Part shown: piece by piece, positions 54,328 to 62,191 of the stretch | Position numbering within the stretch: position 1 is the first letter of the stretch | Layout of the letters: each line of letters opens with the position of its first letter | Assembly (NCBI RefSeq): GCF_014270105.1 | Contig: NZ_JACNMF010000004.1 | Coordinates: forward strand, 244,849 to 308,848 | Direction: 5' to 3' | Length of the DNA: 64,000 bases | Source: Hyunsoonleella aquatilis | GTDB taxonomy: Bacteria; Bacteroidota; Bacteroidia; Flavobacteriales; Flavobacteriaceae | Translations under genes and position numbers: made by a program | Notes under the pieces: model-generated | Database searches by the model: none | Told to the model about the DNA's origin: nothing | What the model saw: the letters and a program-made list of their open reading frames with translations, nothing else

Positions 54328-54687
54328 ATGATTGTTTTGGAAATTTTGGGAAGAATATTCATTGAATTCCTATTTGAAGGTATCATCTTGGGTATTTATA
54401 GATTATTGAAAAAATTCTTTGAACTTATAAAAATCAGATTATTCGGTTTTGAAAAAAAAACACTTCACCGGAAAAAAATACTTGAGCAAAAACTTCTTTA
54501 TAAAGAAATCGAATTGTTGGAAAATGTTAACCCTAATTTAAAATATGGGCAAAAAGGCGTGATATTAGAAATAATTGACAAGGAAAATGTATTTGCCGAG
54601 TTTTTAGATGCAAATGGAAAACAGATAGAATTTGAAAATAAAATTGTCTTTAGTATAAAAATGAATCAGTTCAAATTAAAAAAATAA
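54328..54687 (+). CDS. Small protein of unknown function (DUF4926-like C-terminus)
   Basis: A 119-residue protein from the ATG at 54328; a TTG three codons upstream is less likely. The N-terminal 45 residues are hydrophobic-amphipathic and then basic (MIVLEILGRIFIEFLFEG). The C-terminal half (LKYGQKGVILEIIDKENVFAEFLDANGKQIEFENKIVF) has the small SH3-like beta pattern of DUF4926-type proteins; this is a tentative resemblance. It interrupts the usual sigma/anti-sigma order, and its DNA is more AT-rich than the sigma gene, suggesting a later insertion. Confidence 0.6.
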   Translation: MIVLEILGRIFIEFLFEGIILGIYRLLKKFFELIKIRLFGFEKKTLHRKKILEQKLLYKEIELLENVNPNLKYGQKGVILEIIDKENVFAEFLDANGKQIEFENKIVFSIKMNQFKLKK

Positions 54688-54770
54688 AAAACCTCCGGTA
54701 TATACTGGAATATTTTCTTTAGAAATTAAGATGGAAACTGGTATTTGGAATTTAGTTTTTGATTTTTTTT

Positions 54771-54798
54771 GAAACTTTTTTTAAAGCTAGGGTAGGAA
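54771..54798 (+). promoter_or_regulatory. Candidate ECF-sigma promoter of fecR
   Basis: GAAACTTTTT, 9 bases, GGGTAGGAA, 40 bp before the fecR ATG. The matching copy lies divergently before the acidic lipoprotein gene (53656-53682). Confidence 0.6.
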
Positions 54799-54838
54799 AA
54801 AATAAAACATACTTGTTATATAATTGAATAACGATATA

Positions 54839-55747
54839 ATGAAACGAGAAGAACTCATATCAAAATGGTTAAATAACGATCTAAACGATCAGGAATTCGA
54901 GGCGTTTAAAGCGCTTGAGGACTATGACGAGTTAGTAAAGTTAGATAACAGCCTGCAAGGATTTAAGGTGGATACCTATGATACTTCCAGTGAATTGGAA
55001 GGGGTATTATCCAAAATCCGAGCCACAGAAACGCAAAAAACGGCCCCAAAACTTGGGATGTTTAAAACGTTTTTACGTGTTGCGGCCGTTATTGCCATTT
55101 GTGTCAGTGCGTATTATTACACTACTACCCTTGATACTACAGTAACAACACAGTTTGCGCAAAAAGCCACTGTAGAATTACCAGATGCATCCACCGTTTC
55201 CCTCAACGCAAAGTCAGTTTTGGCTTATAATAAAAACCATTGGAACAAAGAACGTGATGTTGAATTGCAGGGCGAGGCCTTTTTTAAAGTGGCCAAGGGC
55301 TCTACATTCAATGTAAACACCACATCAGGAACCGTAACGGTTTATGGTACTCAATTTAATGTAAAACAACGGGACAATTATTTTGAGGTTATTTGCTACG
55401 AAGGATTGGTTGGCGTTACCTACAATGCCCAAGAAACGAAATTAAAACCTGGCGACAGTTTTTTAATTATCGATGGGAAAAAAATTGCTAAAGAAAAAGA
55501 TTATCGCTCATCGCCTTCGTGGCTAAATAACGAAAGTGAATTTAAAAGCATTCCGTTTAAGCAGGTTGTTGCCGAATTTGAGAGACAATACGAGGTGGAT
55601 ATTACCTTGGTAGGCGTAGACTCCACAAAACTATTTACGGGATCGTTCACCCACGACAACCTTGATGTGGCATTAAAATCTATTGCCTTACCTTTACAAG
55701 TATCGTACAGCAAAAAAGACGGTACGATAATTTTAAAGCGTGAATAA
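54839..55747 (+). CDS. FecR-family anti-sigma factor
   Basis: A 302-residue protein from the ATG at 54839 (MKREELISKWLNNDLNDQEFEAF); a TTG five codons upstream is also in frame. A cytosolic anti-sigma segment is followed by one membrane helix (about residues 74-94) and the periplasmic FecR domain (ATVELPDASTVSLNAKSVLAY...RDVELQGEAFFKVAKG) and a C-terminal domain (FKQVVAEFERQYEVDITL). It should hold the ECF sigma factor inactive until the receptor signals. Its end overlaps the receptor start by 8 bp. Confidence 0.92.
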   Translation: MKREELISKWLNNDLNDQEFEAFKALEDYDELVKLDNSLQGFKVDTYDTSSELEGVLSKIRATETQKTAPKLGMFKTFLRVAAVIAICVSAYYYTTTLDTTVTTQFAQKATVELPDASTVSLNAKSVLAYNKNHWNKERDVELQGEAFFKVAKGSTFNVNTTSGTVTVYGTQFNVKQRDNYFEVICYEGLVGVTYNAQETKLKPGDSFLIIDGKKIAKEKDYRSSPSWLNNESEFKSIPFKQVVAEFERQYEVDITLVGVDSTKLFTGSFTHDNLDVALKSIALPLQVSYSKKDGTIILKRE

Positions 55748-58094
55748 CAAAGGGCTACTTATTGTTCCTGTACTCTTATTTTTTTTGAATGGTGCCATCG
55801 GTTTCTCTCAAACCAATCAAGAAACCCAACCCCTTTCGGCTATTCTCAAAATACTGTCTGAACGCTATAAGGTTAGTTTTTCTTATGTAGATGAAACGAT
55901 TGCAGATATTGAATCGCTGCTCCCTGAGGCCGATTTAGACCTTTTGGACGCCCTCGTAGAAATTGAAATCAACACCGGTCTGGAATTCAATGTTTTGGAT
56001 ACGCGCTTTATTACGATTATTAAACGAAAAGAAGAAGAAAAAACAATAGTAAGGGAAAGACTCGAAGAAGTAGTGGTCAATAATTATTTGACCTCGGGTA
56101 TCACCAAATTCAACGACGGGACCATTAATTTAAGACCTGCCAAATTCGGTATTTTGCCTGGATTGATTGAACCCGACGTGTTGCAGACCATTCAGGCACT
56201 CCCAGGAATTTTTAGTATTGATGAATCCGTTTCAAATATAAACGTCAGAGGTGGCACTCACGACCAAAACCTTATCCTTTGGGATGGGATTAAAATGTAT
56301 CAATCCGGACATTTTTTCGGGCTGATTTCGGCGTTTAACCCCTACACAACAGAAAAAGTGAATGTATCCAAAAATGGGACACGAGCACGATTTGGAGATG
56401 GCATTTCCAGTGTGATCGATATGCGTCTTTCGGATGATGTAGATGGAAATTTTAACGGCGGACTTGGGTTTAATTTAATTAATGCCCATGGGTATGCCAA
56501 GATTCCGATTTTTCGAAATATGGAACTCCAAATTTCCACAAGACGTTCCATTACGGATGTGATTACCACCCCGACCTACGACCAGTATTTTAAGCGGGTA
56601 TTTCAGGATTCTGATTTATCGAACCATCAAAAAAATGACAATACGATTTCCCAAAATGAGGATTTTTCGTTTTACGATATTACGGCCAAATTACTATACG
56701 ACATCACCAAAAAGGACAAGATTCGACTTCATTTTTTAAATGTCAATAACAGCCTGAAATATGAGGAACGTTCTACAATAAATGATAGAAATGAGGCCCT
56801 AAACAGTAAACTTTCGCAACAAAATTCGGCCTACGGCTTCACGTATATCAGGGATTGGAGTTCTAAATTCTCTACTACCGCGCAGTTATATGTAACCAAT
56901 TATGATTTGGACGGCACCAACTTCGACATCATAAATAATCAGCGACTGATTCAGGAAAACGAAGTATTTGATGGTTCAGGTCGATTGGATATTGATTATC
57001 AAATGAACCCCAATTTTAAAGTCAACTTAGGGTATCAATTTACCGAAACGGGCATCAGTAATTTGGAGGATGTGAACAATCCTGAATTCCGGAGTTTTAT
57101 CAAGGAAGTGATTCGAAGTCATTCCGGTTACGGGGAAATCGCTTTTTTATCCAACAACGCCAAAACAAAGCTAAAATTGGGTACACGGGTCAATTATTTC
57201 AACAAATTTGATGAAGTTCTCGTAGAACCACGATTGAATTTTAGTCAACGGTTTTTGGGGGCTTTCCGTTTGGAATTATTGGGCGAATATAAAAGTCAAA
57301 CCACCACCCAGATTATCGATTTACAAAATGATTTTTTAGGAATTGAAAAACGCCGATGGGTGTTGGCCAACAATAAAGCCGAGGTAGAAATTGAAAATGG
57401 AAAATCGTTGTATCCCGTGCCTATCGTAAAAAGCAAACAGGCCTCAGCTGGTATTCATTTCAATAAAAACAAGTTTTTAATAAGTGCTGAAGCCTTCATT
57501 AAAAAAGTGGACGGCATTACAACGAGAAGTCAAGGCTTTCAAAATCAATATCAATTTACACATGCCGTTGGCAGTTACGAAATCAAGGGTATTGATGTAC
57601 TTATTAATAAACAATTTTCGGATGTAGTGAGTACGTGGCTGGGCTATTCCTACAGCAAAAACGACTATACCTTTCCTGAACTGAATGACGGACAACCCTT
57701 CCCTAACAACGCTGACATTAGGCATGCCCTAACCTTTGCTGGAACCTACAACTATAAAAATTTAAAATTGGCACTCGGTTTCAATTGGCATGCTGGACGA
57801 CCAACCACCATGTTCCTTGAAAACGATGACCCCAACAACCAAGACACTATTCTTTATGAAAGCCCGAATGCTTCCAACCTTCAGGATTATATGCGAGCAG
57901 ATTTTTCGGCAACGTATTCATTCAACCTTTTTAGGAAATCGAAAGGGGTGATCGGCGCCTCTCTTTGGAACCTTTTAAATGAGAAAAACATCCTGAACAC
58001 CTACTATACGCAAGACGAGGACAATAATATAATCACTGTTGAAAACCAATCGTTGGGCATCACACCCAATGTAAGTTTTAGGATGGTGTTTTAG
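55740..58094 (+). CDS. TonB-dependent receptor with STN signalling domain
   Basis: A 784-residue outer-membrane receptor starting with GTG at 55740, overlapping fecR by 8 bp. A signal peptide (about 1-24) is followed by an STN domain (about 30-105, ILSERYKVSFSYVDETI), a plug domain (IQALPGIFSIDESVSNINVRGGTHDQNLILWDGIKMYQ) and a 22-strand-type barrel ending in the terminal Phe motif (VSFRMVF). The STN domain normally contacts FecR, so the receptor reports ligand binding to the sigma factor. The ligand is unknown. DUF1800 and DUF1501 genes follow 89 bp later. Confidence 0.92.
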   Translation: MNNKGLLIVPVLLFFLNGAIGFSQTNQETQPLSAILKILSERYKVSFSYVDETIADIESLLPEADLDLLDALVEIEINTGLEFNVLDTRFITIIKRKEEEKTIVRERLEEVVVNNYLTSGITKFNDGTINLRPAKFGILPGLIEPDVLQTIQALPGIFSIDESVSNINVRGGTHDQNLILWDGIKMYQSGHFFGLISAFNPYTTEKVNVSKNGTRARFGDGISSVIDMRLSDDVDGNFNGGLGFNLINAHGYAKIPIFRNMELQISTRRSITDVITTPTYDQYFKRVFQDSDLSNHQKNDNTISQNEDFSFYDITAKLLYDITKKDKIRLHFLNVNNSLKYEERSTINDRNEALNSKLSQQNSAYGFTYIRDWSSKFSTTAQLYVTNYDLDGTNFDIINNQRLIQENEVFDGSGRLDIDYQMNPNFKVNLGYQFTETGISNLEDVNNPEFRSFIKEVIRSHSGYGEIAFLSNNAKTKLKLGTRVNYFNKFDEVLVEPRLNFSQRFLGAFRLELLGEYKSQTTTQIIDLQNDFLGIEKRRWVLANNKAEVEIENGKSLYPVPIVKSKQASAGIHFNKNKFLISAEAFIKKVDGITTRSQGFQNQYQFTHAVGSYEIKGIDVLINKQFSDVVSTWLGYSYSKNDYTFPELNDGQPFPNNADIRHALTFAGTYNYKNLKLALGFNWHAGRPTTMFLENDDPNNQDTILYESPNASNLQDYMRADFSATYSFNLFRKSKGVIGASLWNLLNEKNILNTYYTQDEDNNIITVENQSLGITPNVSFRMVF

Positions 58095-58183
58095 ACAAGA
58101 TTGTTTTTCCTACTGCAAATTACCAATCATCTATTTTTTTTCGTCAATTGAACTTAATTAGTTAATTTACAGAAAAATAGGAA

Positions 58184-59836
58184 ATGGCTTCTTTAAATCC
58201 TTTAAGTGGTACTCTTGGTTTAAGACGGGCCAAACATTTGTTACGTAGAACCACCTTCAACTATACGAAATTACAGATTGAAGCTTTTGCTAATATGACA
58301 GCAACAAATGCTGTCAATAGCCTTTCTTCAAACCCAATTAATAAAATAGCAGAACCCTACGACCCACTTCCAAATGGAAACCCAGATGGGTTTTGGTTGC
58401 AATCCACAGAACACCCCAATACCTTTGGCGGACAAAGTAGAAAACGCTCCCACATCACGGCTTGGTGGTGGTATAATGCCTTAAACGAAGTAAGTTTAAA
58501 GCATAAGTTATCTTTCTTTTTGCATACCTGTTTCACCGTTGGAAAAGATTCCGGCGTAGGCCATTCCCCGTTTTTTTATGACCATATCCGCTTACTTGAT
58601 TTTTATGCCTTGGGCAATATAAAAACCTTGGCAAAAAAAATCACCCTGGATAATGGTATGCTAGACTATTTGGACAATACACAGAACAATAAAAACAATC
58701 CGAACGAGAATTATGCAAGGGAGTATTTAGAACTGTTCACCATTTTAAAGGGAGAGCAAATTGGCGAAGGCAATTATACTAATTACACTGAACTTGATAT
58801 TCAGCAAGCAGCCAAGGTATTTTCGGGGTTTAAAAAGAAATATGACAGAAATGGGGATATTGACCCAGATACTGGTATTCCCATTGGTTACTTGGCCCTA
58901 GGTCAGCACGATACCAATGACAAAACCTTTAGTAGTGCTTTTGGAGGCCAAACTATTACTGGTAGAAATACAGCCTCGGGCATGATGGACGAACTCGATG
59001 ACTTTGTAGAAATGGTCTTTGCCCAACCAGAAACGGCCAAAGCCTATTGCCGAAAATTATATCGTTATTTTGTAAAAAGCACTTGGGACGATACAGTTGA
59101 AACTGATATTATTACGCCTTTAGCACAACAGCTCATTGATAATAATTTTGAAATTCTACCCGTTGTTACTACTTTGCTTTCCAGCGAGCATTTTTATGAT
59201 GCGGATGATGGTGATGCAACGGATAATATTATAGGTTCCATTATTAAAAGCCCACTTCAGTTATTGACCGAAGTATGTAGCATGTTTGAGCCTACAATCC
59301 CAGACCCTGCAATGGATGCATTTCGCTTTTATGTTAATTTCTACTTGCGTTTTATTCATAATACGTATTATTCAGCAGCTGGGATGGAAATATACAATCC
59401 AGATTCCGTTGCTGGCTATCCCGCCTATTATCAGGAACCCAGTTTTGATAGAATTTGGTTTTCCTCAAACACCTTGATTGGGCGCTATAAATTGATTGAA
59501 AGCCTTATCATTGGCAGAAACACCATAGACAACAATGCTAACATATATGCCACCTTAGATACTGTAGTTTTTGTTGAAACTAAGATCACCAATGCCTCAG
59601 ACCCGAATTTGTTAGTGATTGAAATTGCAGACCTATTATACCCCGAAAGTATTGATGAAGACCGTAAAGACTATTTTAAGAGCTTTTTAGTGGAAGGGTT
59701 CAATGATTATTATTGGACTGGGGCCTGGTTGCAATACATCAACACCCATAGTGAAGCAGATAAAACCACCGTTAAAACTAGACTAGATGCATTAATCACT
59801 GCAATGGTAAATGCAGCCGAATTCCAATTAATGTAA
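58184..59836 (+). CDS. DUF1800 family protein
   Basis: A 550-residue protein of the DUF1800 family (LGLRRAKHLLRRTTF at the start; NENYAREYLELFTI; FSGFKKKYD; AKAYCRKLYRYFV). No signal peptide is obvious at the N-terminus. DUF1800 proteins are almost always encoded next to a DUF1501 protein, as here (11 bp downstream), and the pair is of unknown function. Start is ATG at 58184. Probably transcribed with the receptor set upstream. Confidence 0.88.
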   Translation: MASLNPLSGTLGLRRAKHLLRRTTFNYTKLQIEAFANMTATNAVNSLSSNPINKIAEPYDPLPNGNPDGFWLQSTEHPNTFGGQSRKRSHITAWWWYNALNEVSLKHKLSFFLHTCFTVGKDSGVGHSPFFYDHIRLLDFYALGNIKTLAKKITLDNGMLDYLDNTQNNKNNPNENYAREYLELFTILKGEQIGEGNYTNYTELDIQQAAKVFSGFKKKYDRNGDIDPDTGIPIGYLALGQHDTNDKTFSSAFGGQTITGRNTASGMMDELDDFVEMVFAQPETAKAYCRKLYRYFVKSTWDDTVETDIITPLAQQLIDNNFEILPVVTTLLSSEHFYDADDGDATDNIIGSIIKSPLQLLTEVCSMFEPTIPDPAMDAFRFYVNFYLRFIHNTYYSAAGMEIYNPDSVAGYPAYYQEPSFDRIWFSSNTLIGRYKLIESLIIGRNTIDNNANIYATLDTVVFVETKITNASDPNLLVIEIADLLYPESIDEDRKDYFKSFLVEGFNDYYWTGAWLQYINTHSEADKTTVKTRLDALITAMVNAAEFQLM

Positions 59837-59847
59837 GCCTTTAGATT

Positions 59848-61476
59848 ATGAAGAGAAGACAATTTTTAAAACTATCTGCCACGGCTTCTGTAATTGGAAT
59901 GACCCCTTTTGAACTGCAAGCCGCTCTAAAAGCTGTATTGCCTTTTGCGTCCTGTCCAGATATTTCCAACAGAAAACTGGTTTTAATAAATCTTGCTGGA
60001 GCCAATGACGGATTAAATACGGCAATACCATTAAATCAATACGACACGTACAGCAACTTAAGACCTACCATAAAAGTACCCAACAGCGGGGCCGGCCAAT
60101 ACATTGATTTGGACACTACGCTTCCGACGAATCAACAAGTCGGTTTGCACCCAACTCTTACAGGTTTTAAATCGTTATACGACAACGGATTACTACGAAT
60201 AATGCAGTCCGTGGGGTATCCTTCACAAAATAAAAGTCATTTTAAATCCACCGATTTGTATATGACCGGCAATGATGGCAACAGCAATTTAAATGGTGCC
60301 GAAACGGGATGGATTGGACGTTTTATGGAGCAATTTTATGAGGATTTTCTATTGGAAAACTATCCGTTAGCTGTCGAAATAGGTTCTACTAAAACTTCAC
60401 TTGGATTTCACGGCGAAGAGGCGCATGGGATGTCACTCAACATTACAGGCCAGGATCCCGCAGGATTTTACAATATTTTGAATGGTTTGGGAGGTGTACC
60501 GCCAGCAAATATTCCCGATTCCGATTATGGTTACCAATTGCGATTTCTAAAAGATACGGATACCCTTTCAAATACTCATGCCGAAGCAATTTCTAATGCT
60601 TTTAATAGTGGGCAAAATGATGTAACCTATCCCGATACGGATTTGGCCAACCAATTAAAAACCGTAGCGCGATTGATTAGTGGGGATTTGGCTTCAAAAA
60701 TCTATATGGTTCGGATTTCGGGGTTTGACACCCATAATGCCCAAGTGCAGGGCTCCGGTGATATTTTGGGACGTCATTACGTGCTTTTAGAAGAACTTTC
60801 AGGGGCCGTAAAAGCCTTTGTGGATGACATGCAAAGCCAAAATTTAGGAGATGATATTGTGGGTGTGACCTTTTCCGAATTTGGCAGAAAGGCAGCCGAA
60901 AACGGAAATTTTGGAACCGATCATGGAGAAATAGCCCCAATGTTTGTTTTTGGAAATCCAGTAGCAGGAGGTGTTTCGGGAACCAATCCAGATTTGACCG
61001 AAGCTACCAGTGCCAACAATTGGCAAATCCAAACGGTACAATACGACTACAGACAAACGTTTGCAACACTATTACAGGACTTTTTGGGCGCACAAAATTC
61101 CATAATTGATGGTACTTTTTTCAACCATACCCTTGGTGATAGCTTTACCAATTTAAAATTACCTGAAATTTTAAAGAATCCGTTATCCAGTGAATGCTAC
61201 CAGACACTAAGTACCGAAGAACAATTAAAAGCCGAGCGAGAATGGTTGATATATCCCAATCCGTTTATCGATACCATCAACTTTTCTAGTGTGAATAAAA
61301 ATTCCGAGATAAGTTACAAACTGTTCAACGCTACGGGGGTCGAAATTATGAACAGAACAGATAGTCTCGAAAATGGCAACCTCTCCTTAAATTTAATGCA
61401 CTTGAGTAGTGGCGTCTATTTTTGCGCCATTAAATTTGGTAATGCTCAGGAAGTGCATAAATTGCTCAAACTTTAA
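59848..61476 (+). CDS. DUF1501 family protein with Tat-like signal and T9SS sorting domain
   Basis: A 542-residue protein. The N-terminus KRRQFLKLSATASVIG has a twin-arginine-type motif. The body is a DUF1501 (sulfatase/alkaline-phosphatase-like fold) domain with KLVLINLAGANDGLNTAIPL, FGRKAAENGNFGTDHGEIAPMFVFG and a metal-site-like GTDHG. The C-terminal 75 residues (YPNPFIDTINFSS...EVHKLLKL) are a T9SS type A sorting domain. It pairs with DUF1800 upstream. Tat export followed by T9SS secretion would imply that a folded, cofactor-bound protein reaches the surface; this is inference. Confidence 0.88.
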   Translation: MKRRQFLKLSATASVIGMTPFELQAALKAVLPFASCPDISNRKLVLINLAGANDGLNTAIPLNQYDTYSNLRPTIKVPNSGAGQYIDLDTTLPTNQQVGLHPTLTGFKSLYDNGLLRIMQSVGYPSQNKSHFKSTDLYMTGNDGNSNLNGAETGWIGRFMEQFYEDFLLENYPLAVEIGSTKTSLGFHGEEAHGMSLNITGQDPAGFYNILNGLGGVPPANIPDSDYGYQLRFLKDTDTLSNTHAEAISNAFNSGQNDVTYPDTDLANQLKTVARLISGDLASKIYMVRISGFDTHNAQVQGSGDILGRHYVLLEELSGAVKAFVDDMQSQNLGDDIVGVTFSEFGRKAAENGNFGTDHGEIAPMFVFGNPVAGGVSGTNPDLTEATSANNWQIQTVQYDYRQTFATLLQDFLGAQNSIIDGTFFNHTLGDSFTNLKLPEILKNPLSSECYQTLSTEEQLKAEREWLIYPNPFIDTINFSSVNKNSEISYKLFNATGVEIMNRTDSLENGNLSLNLMHLSSGVYFCAIKFGNAQEVHKLLKL

Positions 61477-61488
61477 ACCAGCAGTTTT

Positions 61489-61866
61489 ATGCCACATTTT
61501 AAAACCATTCAAAAATTGCTCACGGGTTTAGTAGTATTACTAACACTTGCTTCCTTTGATGGTTTTAAAGCCACCCTCAACCCCTCCCATAACCATAATG
61601 TTGAATTGCTGTCATATGGGCGTCCACAACAATATACCAAAGTTGCCCTATTTCAAATTTCAAAAAGTGTCTCACCAAAGGTCTATTTTGTTTTTGCATT
61701 TTTTGATTTTGATTGTCTTTTTAATGCGCAACTCATCAGTTCCAACACAGCTTTTTGCCACCAAAATAACACATTATCAGATTTTTACAGTCAAAAATCC
61801 AGTTTAGCCCAAAACTTAGTTACCATACTTTACTCAGGGGATTTTTTACAGGTATCCTTGCCGTAA
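61489..61866 (+). CDS. Hypothetical protein with N-terminal hydrophobic helix
   Basis: A 125-residue protein, unrecognised. One hydrophobic segment (about residues 8-25, KLLTGLVVLLTLASFDGF) is followed by a His/Asn-rich stretch and a Phe-rich, Cys-containing middle (FVFAFFDFDCLF). It starts 12 bp after the DUF1501 stop codon and is probably in the same operon. It may be a small envelope protein. Confidence 0.55.
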   Translation: MPHFKTIQKLLTGLVVLLTLASFDGFKATLNPSHNHNVELLSYGRPQQYTKVALFQISKSVSPKVYFVFAFFDFDCLFNAQLISSNTAFCHQNNTLSDFYSQKSSLAQNLVTILYSGDFLQVSLP

Positions 61867-61938
61867 TTCCGCACGCTTTATTTGATCCATTCAACTTTTA
61901 GAAAGGCATTCTTTTGATGCCGCATTACCTGTATCCTA

Positions 61939-62118
61939 ATGAAAAACTTTAAAAAAGCATTAAGGCTTATGGCCTTAGTTCTGCTAATTATGCTGGCTAC
62001 CATCATACCAGTACCCATCACGGTTTACCGAAAAGACAAGCTCCCTAATTTTACCATAGAACAAATTGATAAAAAGGAGGATGAAGACGAAGAAGATGAT
62101 ATTAAAGAGTTGTTTTAA
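61939..62118 (+). CDS. Small single-pass membrane protein with acidic tail
   Basis: A 59-residue frame, ATG to TAA, short enough to be missed. An N-terminal basic and hydrophobic helix (MKNFKKALRLMALVLLIMLATIIPVP, about residues 8-26) is followed by a highly acidic C-terminus (DKKEDEDEEDDIKELF). It follows the 61489 gene by 72 bp and ends at an intrinsic terminator, closing the operon. Similar short TM-plus-acidic proteins occur near envelope operons; the function is unknown. Confidence 0.6.
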   Translation: MKNFKKALRLMALVLLIMLATIIPVPITVYRKDKLPNFTIEQIDKKEDEDEEDDIKELF

Positions 62119-62144
62119 ATACGAATCCATTACTTCAAAAAAAG

Positions 62145-62167
62145 AAGCCGCAACATTGTTGCGGCTT
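62145..62167. terminator. Bidirectional intrinsic terminator
   Basis: Stem AAGCCGCAAC/GTTGCGGCTT with an ATT loop. It is T-rich on both sides, serving the plus-strand operon ending at 62118 and the minus-strand gene ending at 62192. Confidence 0.9.
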
Positions 62168-62191
62168 TTATTCACAATTAAACTGATATTA

